NCBI GenBank assembly: GCA_030153205.1
Contig: JASLHV010000259.1
Location: 1-5,496 of the forward strand
Direction: 5' to 3'
DNA length: 5,496 bases
Origin: Roseiarcus sp.
GTDB taxonomy: Bacteria; Pseudomonadota; Alphaproteobacteria; Rhizobiales; Beijerinckiaceae
The position numbers were made by a program, and so were the translations under genes. Positions 1 to 5,496 of this stretch are shown piece after piece (position 1 is the stretch's first letter; every line of letters begins with the position of its first letter). The notes beneath the pieces were generated by a model. The model saw only the letters and a list, made by a program, of their open reading frames with translations. It made no database searches and was not told the DNA's origin.

Positions 1-166
1 CGTTGTTCAACGTATCGCCGGTGCCTTGCAGGCCGACGACCAGCCCATAGCCGATCAATTGATTGTCGCGCACGCCGCGCAACGACGCGACGTCCTTGAT
101 TCGAACCGCGGCGAAAGCCTGCGCGTTCAAAAGGCAAAGAAACAGCACAAGAGCGAAGCGAACCAT
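1..166 (-). CDS. flgI: Flagellar P-ring protein FlgI, N-terminal fragment (cut by window edge)
   Basis: Reading the minus strand from the ATG at 166 gives 55 codons before the left edge. The first 19 residues look like a Sec signal peptide: a short basic start (MVR), a hydrophobic core, and an AFA motif before the likely cleavage point at A19/A20. The mature start, VRIKDVASLRGVRDNQLIGY followed by GLVVGLQGTGDT, is the strongly conserved N-terminus of FlgI, so the family call is firm although most of the protein lies outside. FlgI subunits form the periplasmic P ring around the rod in the peptidoglycan layer. The start codon shares one base with the flgA stop (TGATG), which suggests translational coupling. 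This fits function, because FlgA is the P-ring chaperone. The Shine-Dalgarno is weak, which also fits coupling. Confidence 0.96.
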   Translation of the reverse strand, partial: MVRFALVLFLCLLNAQAFAAVRIKDVASLRGVRDNQLIGYGLVVGLQGTGDTLNN

Positions 167-642
167 CAGCCGCCGCTCACGCGGACCGATCCGTCCGGCT
201 GGATGACGCCGGAGACGGTGAGGCCGCTATCGGTGTTGCGTACTTTGATGACGTCGCCGATGGCGCCATCCTGCAAGGCCGAAGCCGAGGCCGCGATGGT
301 CAAACCGCCGTCGCTGTAAATCAATCTCACCTCGGCGCCGTTGACGACGGCGCGCGGATTATTGATGGCGATGGAGGATACCGCCCTGCCCGGCAGAAGC
401 GTACGGCGCGCCATCTTGCCGACCAAACCGGAGCGCATCCTGATCGTCAAACTGATAATGCCCTGCGCTTCAGTCGCCGGCACATCCATCAGCATATCGT
501 CACGAATGATATCGCCGGGATAGATGACGACGCGCGGAACCGGCAGCGTCGCGACAGCCTCCACGGGCGCCGCGTCTTCCGCCGACGCCGCGCAGGGCGC
601 CAGCGACAAGGCGAGGACGATGCTTATGATAGCGCTTCGCAT
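166..642 (-). CDS. flgA: Flagellar P-ring assembly chaperone FlgA (short alphaproteobacterial form)
   Basis: This 158-residue protein has a clear signal peptide at residues 1-21: basic start, hydrophobic stretch, then ASA before the likely cleavage. The mature part contains RVVIYPGDIIRDDML and a later GLVGKMARRTLLPGR segment. These match the SAF-type domain of FlgA, the periplasmic chaperone needed to polymerise FlgI into the P ring. The C-terminal section (DVIKVRNTDSGLTVSGVIQP, residues about 131-150) is the typical conserved FlgA end. The protein is shorter than enterobacterial FlgA (about 219 residues), as is usual in rhizobia-like species. I chose the ATG at 642 over the in-frame GTG at 669. 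The ATG has GAGAGG seven bases upstream and starts directly at the signal peptide, whereas the GTG has no ribosome site and adds nine charged residues. The gene lies 39 bases after flgG and overlaps flgI by one base. Confidence 0.93.
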   Translation of the reverse strand: MRSAIISIVLALSLAPCAASAEDAAPVEAVATLPVPRVVIYPGDIIRDDMLMDVPATEAQGIISLTIRMRSGLVGKMARRTLLPGRAVSSIAINNPRAVVNGAEVRLIYSDGGLTIAASASALQDGAIGDVIKVRNTDSGLTVSGVIQPDGSVRVSGG

Positions 643-649
643 GATGTCG

Positions 650-655
650 CCTCTC
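650..655 (-). promoter_or_regulatory. Ribosome binding site deciding the flgA start
   Basis: On the minus strand GAGAGG ends seven bases before the ATG at 642. The alternative GTG at 669 has only CAGCGAGCC ahead of it. This supports the shorter FlgA. Confidence 0.65.
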
Positions 656-681
656 GCACGGAGCTTCACGGCTCGCTGTGT

Positions 682-1470
682 TTAGCTTCTCAAATTCGAA
701 ATCGTGCCGGCCATCTGATCGGCGGCCTGGATCACTTTGGAATTCATTTCATAAGCGCGCTGCGCCTGAATGAGATTGCTGATTTCGGAGACCGGGTCGA
801 CGTTCGAGGCTTCCAAGTAGCCTTGCTGGATCACGCCGAAAGCCGTATCGCCAGGCACGCCGACTGTCGGAGGGCCGGAGGCGGCGGTCTGCTGATAGAG
901 ATTGTTGCCGAGCGGCAGCAGGCCCGCTTCGTTGATGAAGTTGGCGATCGTCATCTGACCGAGCTGCTGCGGCGTCGCCTGTCCTGGAATCGTCGCGGTA
1001 ATGACGCCGGTTTGACTGATGGTTACGTTCGTCGTGTTCACCGGTATCGTGACGGCGGGGATGACCGTATAACCATCGGTCGTCACCAATTGCCCGGTCG
1101 CGTTGGTGTTGAAAGCGCCGTCGCGGGTATAGACCGTATCGCCATTGGGCGTCGTCACTTGAAACCAACCGCGCCCGTTCAAGGCAAGATCGAGCGTATT
1201 GCCGGTATTCGTGATCGTGCCCTGGAGATGTACGGTGCGGACCGCCGCCGTGCGGACGCCAAGGCCGATCTGCGCGCCCTCGGGGATGGTCGCGTCGCGA
1301 CCGCGGCTGGCGACGCCCATCAAACGTTCGTTCTGATAGATCAGATCGGTGAATTCAGCGCGCGCGCGTTTGAAGCCGGTCGTATTGATATTGGCGATAT
1401 TGTTGGCGATGACTTCGATATTCTGTTCTTGGGCGTTCATGCCCGTCGCCGCAATGGATAGGGCTCTCAT
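682..1470 (-). CDS. flgG: Flagellar distal rod protein FlgG
   Basis: The product is 262 residues, exactly the usual FlgG length. Its N-terminus reads MRALSIAATGMNAQEQNIEV and then ANNIANINTTGFKRARAEF (residues 22-40), the signature of the axial rod/hook family in its FlgG form. The C-terminal block from about residue 217 (GYLEASNVDPVSEISNLIQA, then QRAYEMN and QAADQM) is the second conserved coiled-coil half that packs with the N-terminus in the assembled rod. FlgG is exported by the flagellar type III apparatus without a cleaved signal and forms the distal rod that crosses the periplasm. FlgF was considered, but the length and the N-terminal motif favour FlgG. The gene starts 11 bases after fliE, and its ribosome site overlaps the fliE stop codon. 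Confidence 0.97.
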   Translation of the reverse strand: MRALSIAATGMNAQEQNIEVIANNIANINTTGFKRARAEFTDLIYQNERLMGVASRGRDATIPEGAQIGLGVRTAAVRTVHLQGTITNTGNTLDLALNGRGWFQVTTPNGDTVYTRDGAFNTNATGQLVTTDGYTVIPAVTIPVNTTNVTISQTGVITATIPGQATPQQLGQMTIANFINEAGLLPLGNNLYQQTAASGPPTVGVPGDTAFGVIQQGYLEASNVDPVSEISNLIQAQRAYEMNSKVIQAADQMAGTISNLRS

Positions 1471-1477
1471 ACTTCAA

Positions 1478-1483
1478 CTCCTC
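1478..1483 (-). promoter_or_regulatory. Strong ribosome binding site of flgG overlapping the fliE stop
   Basis: The minus strand reads CTGAGGAGTTGAAGTATG. GAGGAG sits seven bases before the flgG ATG and overlaps the fliE TGA. A strong site fits the fact that FlgG is made in more copies than the proximal rod proteins (established for enterobacteria). Confidence 0.75.
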
Positions 1484-1796
1484 AGATCGCCATGCGGCTG
1501 ATGTCTTGGTAGGCCGACACGGCCTTATCGCGAATGGCCAAGGCCGATTGCAGCGTCCGCTGCGCATCCATCACCGCCTCGACGACTTTGAACGCCGGCA
1601 CCGTTCCCTGCAGGCCCTGGATCGCCGTGGCCTCGGCCGTTTGCACGGTTCCGACCGCCTCGCTGACCACTTGGCCGAGCATCTGCGTGAAATCGCCGCC
1701 CTCGGCGCTCCCCGCGACCCCGCGCATGGGGCTGGCCCCGAGAGACTCAGTCGTGGACTTGCTCGCGCCCAGGGCGGAAATACCGTCGATCATCAT
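1482..1796 (-). CDS. fliE: Flagellar MS-ring/rod junction protein FliE
   Basis: The product is 104 residues, the normal size for FliE. The identifying part is the C-terminal half: PAFKVVEAVMDAQRTLQSAL (67-86) followed by AIRDKAVSAYQDISRMAI (87-104). This matches the family pattern of a helix ending in a (V/I)RxK.(V/I).AYQ(D/E)I.RM.I motif. The first 35 residues are Gly/Ser/Ala-rich and variable, as is usual. FliE joins the MS ring to the proximal rod and is an early export substrate. Its gene next to flgB and flgC is the standard arrangement. The first ATG (1796) overlaps the flgC stop (ATGA). A second ATG follows at once at 1793 and is better spaced from AAGGA upstream, so the true protein may lack the first Met. 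Confidence 0.95.
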   Translation of the reverse strand: MMIDGISALGASKSTTESLGASPMRGVAGSAEGGDFTQMLGQVVSEAVGTVQTAEATAIQGLQGTVPAFKVVEAVMDAQRTLQSALAIRDKAVSAYQDISRMAI

Positions 1797-2212
1797 GCAT
1801 CCTTCAAGAGATTGACTGTCATGTTCATCAAATCGGCCGATTGTTTCGCGACCTGGAGATTGGCCTCGTAAGAACGATTGGCCTCCCGCATGTCGGCGAG
1901 TTCGACCAGAAGGTCGACATTGGGCATCTTTACGAAGCCCTTTTCATCGGCCGCCGGGTTGCCGGGGTCGAGTTCGACCTTGAATGGCGTTTGATCGACG
2001 CCGACGCCTTTGACATGGACCATCGGGACGCCGAGCGCTCGATCCATCTCGCTGTCGAACGTGATCGTCTTTCGCGCATAGGGATCGGCGCCGGGCACGG
2101 GTCCCGTCGATTGCGAATTGGCGACATTTTCGGAAATCACGCGCAAGCGCGCCGATTGCGCCTCGAGGCCGGCGCCGGCGATTTTCAAGGAAATCTGGAG
2201 CGGATCAAGCAT
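1793..2212 (-). CDS. flgC: Flagellar proximal rod protein FlgC
   Basis: The product is 139 residues, within the family's usual 130-140. The N-terminal helix with GAGLEAQSARLRVISENVAN (13-32) is followed by the FlgC-specific STGPVPGADPYARKTITF segment (35-52). A later NPAADEKGFVKMPNVDLLVE stretch (85-104) is the conserved turn before the C-terminal helix. That helix carries RSYEANLQVAKQSADLM (113-129). FlgC forms part of the proximal rod with FlgB and FlgF and is exported by the flagellar secretion system. The gene starts six bases after flgB with only a weak ribosome site, so its translation probably depends on flgB. It overlaps fliE by four bases. Confidence 0.97.
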   Translation of the reverse strand: MLDPLQISLKIAGAGLEAQSARLRVISENVANSQSTGPVPGADPYARKTITFDSEMDRALGVPMVHVKGVGVDQTPFKVELDPGNPAADEKGFVKMPNVDLLVELADMREANRSYEANLQVAKQSADLMNMTVNLLKDA

Positions 2213-2218
2213 GGCGCG

Positions 2219-2596
2219 CTACTTCAAAACCGACATCATCATTTGATGAAACACGCGTTTGATGTTGGTGTTCATCGTATAGCTGCGGTTGATGTCGCCC
2301 TCTTTCATCATTTCTTGCTCGAGGCTGACCGAATTGCCCGAAACAGTGGTGTCCCAGCCATCGCTCTCATTGGAGCGCGTTGCCTCGAACTCCTCGGCGG
2401 CCGGCACGATATGTGCCGGGTTCGTCGTCGCCATCGACACCTGCGTCTGATTCAGGACTTCGTCGAAGGGCTGAATGTCCTTCGCCTGATAGCCCGGCGT
2501 GTTCGCATTGGAGATGTTGTTGGCGACGATCGTCTGGCGCGCCGTGAGCCACTTCGCCTGCTGCGACGCCAGCTGGAGAAGATAGATCTGGGACAA
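2219..2596 (-). CDS. flgB: Flagellar proximal rod protein FlgB
   Basis: The product is 125 residues. Residues 5-24 (YLLQLASQQAKWLTARQTIV) and then NNISNANTPGYQAKDIQPF (26-44) are the conserved rod-family N-terminus in its FlgB form. SGNSVSLEQEMMKEG (86-100) and the C-terminal helix after it match the FlgB end, which is shorter than in FlgC. The start is a TTG codon: no ATG or GTG lies in frame between it and the previous gene, and GGAG sits six bases before it. The predicted start also aligns with where rhizobial FlgB proteins begin. A 74-base gap precedes the gene, the largest in the window. FlgB is a proximal rod subunit exported by the flagellar type III system. Confidence 0.95.
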   Translation of the reverse strand: MSQIYLLQLASQQAKWLTARQTIVANNISNANTPGYQAKDIQPFDEVLNQTQVSMATTNPAHIVPAAEEFEATRSNESDGWDTTVSGNSVSLEQEMMKEGDINRSYTMNTNIKRVFHQMMMSVLK

Positions 2597-2602
2597 ACCT
2601 GA

Positions 2603-2606
2603 CTCC
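2603..2606 (-). promoter_or_regulatory. Ribosome binding site supporting a TTG start for flgB
   Basis: The minus strand reads GCGGAGTCAGGTTTG. GGAG lies six bases before the TTG at 2596. With no in-frame ATG or GTG nearby, this is the main support for the TTG start. Confidence 0.6.
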
Positions 2607-2620
2607 GCGGAACGAACCTG

Positions 2621-2650
2621 TCGGCAAGATACCCGTCGAGTCTTGCCCGA
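2621..2650 (-). repeat. Imperfect inverted repeat in the flgB leader
   Basis: On the minus strand GGCAAGA (2647-2641) is followed after 11 bases by its exact complement TCTTGCC (2629-2623). Flanking TCG and GA extend the pairing with one extra G. As RNA this is a stem of seven to nine pairs ending about 25 bases before the flgB start. There is no following T run, so it does not look like a Rho-independent terminator. It could be a leader hairpin, an RNA processing site, or a two-half operator. The sequence alone does not decide. Confidence 0.5.
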
Positions 2651-2670
2651 GGCTGGCGACGACAGCCGTC

Positions 2671-3114
2671 TCAGCCAACCTTGGCGCGACGTGAGGGAAG
2701 CCGGGCGTCCGCGACAGCGTCGGCAAGCCGCTGAGTCTTCTCGGTCTGGTCGAGGCCGTTTTCATCGAAAATAATATCGAGGACGTCCACGCCGGCCCGG
2801 GACCGGCCGAGCAACAATCGGAAAAAGACGCAGACCGACTGGCGCCGAAACTCCATATCGAGCGCGATGGTCGGGGCCGATTCCCATCCCACCTTGCATC
2901 CCGCCGACAAGGCGTATTTCAGCGCGCCGGGCTTGAAGTAAAGCTCGGTGGAGGAATTGACGAGGTCGGCGATATTCGCATCCTGATTATTGCGGATCAG
3001 GACCATCAATTCCGCGGCGTCGGCAAGCCGCAATTCAGTCGCCACGTCGACAATCGCGTCGGCGATAATCTTCTCATGAGACCGCAAATGGTTTCGGAAA
3101 TGTTCTACCGTCAT
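2671..3114 (-). CDS. Unrecognised small protein encoded inside the flagellar operon
   Basis: The gene encodes 147 residues that I cannot assign to a known family. It looks real. It starts with an ATG overlapping the flhB stop by four bases, has a near-perfect AGGAGG site five bases upstream, and shares the codon character of its neighbours. The N-terminal third looks helical and charged (about residues 5-57). A middle segment with YFKPGALKYALSAGCKVGW (59-77) leads into a conserved-looking stretch, DMEFRRQSVCVFFRLLLGRS (86-105), ending in GVDVLDIIFDE (108-118). The tail is basic (RLPSRRAKVG). There are two cysteines (73, 95). No signal peptide and no convincing membrane span is seen, so it is probably cytoplasmic. 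Its place between the export gate gene and the first rod gene suggests a role in flagellar export or assembly (for example a chaperone or regulator), but that is inference from position only. Confidence 0.85.
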   Translation of the reverse strand: MTVEHFRNHLRSHEKIIADAIVDVATELRLADAAELMVLIRNNQDANIADLVNSSTELYFKPGALKYALSAGCKVGWESAPTIALDMEFRRQSVCVFFRLLLGRSRAGVDVLDIIFDENGLDQTEKTQRLADAVADARLPSRRAKVG

Positions 3115-4208
3115 TGTATCCTCCTGTCCCTGACAATGGGCCAGTTGCTCTTCTTCTGTTGGATCAGATGAATGAGTTCGGCGATCGCCCGATAAAATTC
3201 GGGCGGGATCGCGGAATCGACTTTCACAGCGTCATAGAGAGAACGCGCCAGAGGCTTATCCTCAACGAGGGGAATGTCATGTTCCTCGGCAATCTCGCGG
3301 ATTTTCAGCGCGATTAGATCGAGCCCTTTGGCGACGACCATCGGCGCGCCGCCCTCGCTGCGCACGTAACGCAACGCCACCGCATAATGGGTTGGATTGA
3401 CGACCACCATCGTCGCCTTGGGTACGGCGGCGAGCATGCGCTTGCGGGAGCGGTCGAGACGGATCGAGCGCAGCCGGGCCTTGAGCAGCCGATCGCCTTC
3501 CATCTGCTTGATTTCGTCTTTGATTTCCTGTCGGCTCATCCGCTGCCCGCGCAGCCAATGGAAGCGCGCCCAAACAATATCCGCCGCGGCCACGACGAGC
3601 GTCGCGACAACCGTCGCCGACACCAGCCGCAAGGCAAGGCTCAACATTCGCTCCGGCAGGGCGCCAACGTCGTAGAACATCGAATTGACGAGCAGAAGGC
3701 GCTGCCCGTTGAGCACCAGAGCGACAATGGCTCCGACCGCGCCGAATTTCAGGACGCTCTTGAGGAATTCCGTCAAGCCGCGCAGGCCGAAGATTCTATT
3801 GAGCCCGCCCTTGATCGAAATACGCGACATATCGGGGAGGATACGATCGAGAACGAAGCGCGGCGCATTCTGGGCCACCGAGGCGACGACGCCAGCGACG
3901 ATAAAGAGCGCAAAGATCGGCGCGAGAAAGCCAAAGGCGTTCAAAAGCATCAGACGGCCCAAGGCGATGGCGTCGCTGCCCTGTTCGAGCCGCCAACCGC
4001 CGGGGTCGTCGACGAAGTGAACCAATACCCCCATCAAGCGGACCGAACTGTCACGAAGGACGAAGACCATGATGAGCAACAGGCAGCCCAGCGAGGCGAG
4101 CAAAGAGACCTCGCGCGAGACAGGGACAACGCCGCGCTCGATCGCGTCGGTAAGCTTCTTCTCAGTCGCTTCCTCTGTCTGACTTTCTTTGTCCTGTTCG
4201 TCGGCCAT
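3111..4208 (-). CDS. flhB: Flagellar type III export-gate protein FlhB
   Basis: The product is 365 residues, near the family's 350-385. A hydrophilic N-terminus (KESQTEEATEKKLTDAIERG, 7-26) is typical of FlhB. Four membrane segments follow, at about 34-51, 86-112, 152-168 and 188-211. Next comes the charged linker (SRQEIKDEIKQMEGD, 225-239) and then the cytoplasmic domain. The autocleavage motif NPTH is intact at 271-274, with the expected cut between N271 and P272, followed by YAVALRY. Further conserved blocks are APMVVAKGLDLIALKIREIA (288-307) and IPLVEDKPLARSLYDAVKVD (312-331). FlhB sits in the inner membrane export gate and switches export from rod and hook proteins to filament proteins. 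The gene lies 13 bases after fliG. Its ribosome site (AAGGA) is ten bases from the ATG, a rather long spacing. Confidence 0.97.
   Translation of the reverse strand: MADEQDKESQTEEATEKKLTDAIERGVVPVSREVSLLASLGCLLLIMVFVLRDSSVRLMGVLVHFVDDPGGWRLEQGSDAIALGRLMLLNAFGFLAPIFALFIVAGVVASVAQNAPRFVLDRILPDMSRISIKGGLNRIFGLRGLTEFLKSVLKFGAVGAIVALVLNGQRLLLVNSMFYDVGALPERMLSLALRLVSATVVATLVVAAADIVWARFHWLRGQRMSRQEIKDEIKQMEGDRLLKARLRSIRLDRSRKRMLAAVPKATMVVVNPTHYAVALRYVRSEGGAPMVVAKGLDLIALKIREIAEEHDIPLVEDKPLARSLYDAVKVDSAIPPEFYRAIAELIHLIQQKKSNWPIVRDRRIQ
3120..3125 (-). promoter_or_regulatory. Near-consensus ribosome binding site inside the flhB end
   Basis: The minus strand reads AGGAGGATACAATGA. AGGAGG is five bases before the ATG of the unrecognised gene and lies within the last codons of flhB. 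It is the best ribosome site in the window and argues that the 147-residue gene is translated efficiently. Confidence 0.8.
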
Positions 4209-4221
4209 TGCGGCTCAGTCC

Positions 4222-5250
4222 TTACGCCGCTTCTTCGCCTTCGGGCGCGCCGATCTCGATTTCGTTGCGCTGGACCATTTTGAGGACGAGTTCCGCGATC
4301 GACCGCCGCGCTTTGGCGATGTCGCGTTGCGGCGGGGAAGCGCCATTCGATAGTTCGCTCTCCACGAGACGCCGCGCGCGGGAAGCCATGGAGGAAAGAA
4401 CAGCGTCCCGGAACGCCGAGTCGGTACCGCGCAGGGCCATGACGACCGTTTCCGTCGCCACATTGTCGAAGAGGAGCGCTCTCGCCCGTTGCGAAAGCTT
4501 GAGCAGATCGTCGAAGGTGAACAACATTTTCTTGAGGATCGCAGCGTCCTTCGGCTGGCTCTGCGAAATACTCTGAATGACGTCCTCGACTTCCGTCGGC
4601 TCCAAGCGATTGACGATGTCGGCGATACGGGCTCGACTATCCGAGCCGGCCGCGCGGGCCGCGGTCGTCAGCAAGTCTTCCTGCAACGCGGCTTCGACGA
4701 TCCGCAACGCCTCATCGGCGACAGGCTCCGGCGCGATCATCCGGGTCAGCAATTCGTTGCGCAATTCACGCGGCATGAGCGCAATAATTTTCGCCGCGCA
4801 AGCCGCGTTCAACTTTGAAAGTATGAACGCGGCGGTTTGCGGATGTTCAGCCTCGATATAGGCGGAAAGCGCGGCTTCCGGCGCGTCGGCCAGTTTTTCC
4901 CATAGGCTTGAATTGGAGCTGCCAAGCACGTCCGAAAGAATGTCGGCGACCTGCTCCGGCGGCAGCGCGCCATTCAGCAATTGTTCGGCCTCGCCGGCGT
5001 TGCCGAGAAGATCAGCGCCGATAGAGAAATTATCGGTGAACTCTTCAATCAAACCATCGAGAACTTCGTTGGAGACGGCGCCAAGATGAGCGGCGGCGCG
5101 CGTGATCTGACGCAGCTCCGCGGAATCGAAACGTTTGAGCAAACGGGCGGCAAGGGGTTTGCCCATGGCGAGCAGAAGCGCGGCGGCTTTCTCGGCGCCG
5201 CTGAAAATCCGCGAAGGAGAGCCGTAATCGGTCGAGACCACCGCGCTCAT
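4222..5250 (-). CDS. fliG: Flagellar motor switch protein FliG
   Basis: The product is 342 residues (331 in E. coli). The N-terminal domain (about 15-110; GAEKAAALLLAMGKPLAARL) binds the MS-ring protein FliF. The middle domain carries the FliM-binding EHPQT motif at 135-139 within YIEAEHPQTAAFILSKL. The C-terminal domain begins with LFTFDDLLKLSQRARALLFD (243-262), equivalent to the (M)FxFxDL region, and contains the torque helix around LRGTDSAFRDAVLSSMASRA (273-292). FliG forms the top of the cytoplasmic C ring and interacts with MotA. By-eye alignment with E. coli gives R274 for K264, R291 for R281, S298 for D288 and E299 for D289. The stop lies 13 bases before flhB and the start 12 bases after fliN. 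A GAGGG site is nine bases before the ATG. Confidence 0.96.
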   Translation of the reverse strand: MSAVVSTDYGSPSRIFSGAEKAAALLLAMGKPLAARLLKRFDSAELRQITRAAAHLGAVSNEVLDGLIEEFTDNFSIGADLLGNAGEAEQLLNGALPPEQVADILSDVLGSSNSSLWEKLADAPEAALSAYIEAEHPQTAAFILSKLNAACAAKIIALMPRELRNELLTRMIAPEPVADEALRIVEAALQEDLLTTAARAAGSDSRARIADIVNRLEPTEVEDVIQSISQSQPKDAAILKKMLFTFDDLLKLSQRARALLFDNVATETVVMALRGTDSAFRDAVLSSMASRARRLVESELSNGASPPQRDIAKARRSIAELVLKMVQRNEIEIGAPEGEEAA

Positions 5251-5262
5251 GCCTCATTTCCC

Positions 5263-5496
5263 TCAGGCTGCTTTTTCTGCGTTCGAGCCGGCGACGATCT
5301 CGGTTAGAGAGACGCCGAAACGGGAACTCGCTTCGTCGACGACAACGACCTCGCCGCGCGCGACGACGCGCCCGTTGACGACGACGTTGACGGGTTCGCC
5401 GACACGCTGATCGAGCGCTATCACAGCGCCTCGGCCCAGCTTCATAAGGCTTGCGACGGGCATTGACGTCGTGCCCAGCACAACTTGTACGGTGAC
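5263..5496 (-). CDS. fliN: Flagellar motor switch protein FliN, C-terminal fragment (cut by window edge)
   Basis: The frame is open to the right edge and gives 77 residues ending in TGA at 5263. It starts VTVQVVLGTTSMPVASLMKL and continues GRGAVIALDQRVGEPVNVVV, then NGRVVARGEVVVVDEASSRF and GVSLTEIV. This is the SpoA (surface presentation of antigens) domain that makes up the C-terminal part of FliN. FliM shares the fold, but the short tail after the domain and the GEPV.V.VNG.(V/L)VARGEVVV pattern favour FliN. FliN rings form the base of the C ring and help dock the export ATPase complex. The gene precedes fliG by 12 bases. An internal ATG at 5463-5461 is not the true start, because the conserved domain continues upstream of it. 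Confidence 0.94.
   Translation of the reverse strand, partial: VTVQVVLGTTSMPVASLMKLGRGAVIALDQRVGEPVNVVVNGRVVARGEVVVVDEASSRFGVSLTEIVAGSNAEKAA

Noticed and set aside
577..642. Lipoprotein signal in FlgA (cysteine at residue 17)
   Set aside because: The residues before the cysteine are LAP, which does not fit a lipobox, while ASA at 19-21 fits ordinary signal peptidase cleavage.
643..669. GTG start at 669 for a longer FlgA of 167 residues
   Set aside because: No ribosome site precedes it, and it would place nine charged residues ahead of a complete signal peptide.
823..1461. Open plus-strand frame of 212 codons opposite flgG
   Set aside because: It mirrors the flgG coding frame and shows no family motif; flgG is certain.
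1841..2602. Open plus-strand frame of 253 codons opposite flgC and flgB
   Set aside because: It spans two well-supported minus-strand genes and their junction, and shows low-complexity His/Arg/Leu-rich sequence typical of a shadow frame.
2621..2650. Rho-independent terminator before flgB
   Set aside because: The inverted repeat is not followed by a T run on the minus strand and the stem is short and interrupted, so only an inverted repeat is reported.
3387..4283. Long open frame of 298 codons on the plus strand opposite flhB
   Set aside because: It is antisense to a confidently assigned flhB, its product is rich in Arg, Asp and Gln with no recognisable domain, and such frames are expected opposite GC-rich genes.
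1..5496. Mobile elements, CRISPR arrays, tRNA or rRNA genes, defence or toxin systems
   Set aside because: No transposase, repeat array, RNA gene or unrelated cargo was seen; every long minus-strand gene but one is a flagellar protein.

Overview
The window is a stretch of a flagellar biosynthesis cluster. All ten genes are on the minus strand, so transcription runs from high to low coordinates. The base composition is GC-rich. The shortened FlgA, the rhizobial-looking FliE, FlgB and FlgC, and the run flgB-flgC-fliE-flgG-flgA-flgI all point to an alphaproteobacterium, most likely of the order Hyphomicrobiales (Rhizobiales). That assignment is inferred from protein character and gene order; no marker gene is present.

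In transcription order: the C-terminal part of fliN (cut by the right edge), fliG, flhB, an unrecognised 147-residue gene, flgB, flgC, fliE, flgG, flgA, and the N-terminal 55 codons of flgI (cut by the left edge). Spacing is very tight. The stop and start codons overlap at flhB/unknown, flgC/fliE and flgA/flgI. Most other gaps are 6 to 39 bases. The only gap that stands out is 74 bases between the unknown gene and flgB, and it holds an imperfect inverted repeat. No stretch longer than 100 bases is without a gene. Both the spacing and the common strand fit one polycistronic unit. No clear promoter or terminator is visible.

The products follow assembly from inside outward. FliN and FliG are C-ring (switch and torque) proteins. 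FlhB is the export-gate protein that switches substrate specificity. FliE, FlgB, FlgC and FlgG build the rod. FlgA and FlgI make the periplasmic P ring. FliM, FliF, FliP/Q/R, FlgH and the motor proteins must lie outside the window.

Most of the window is ordinary. The items worth a second look are the small unrecognised gene between flhB and flgB, the flgB leader (inverted repeat plus a TTG start), and apparent substitutions in the FliG torque helix.
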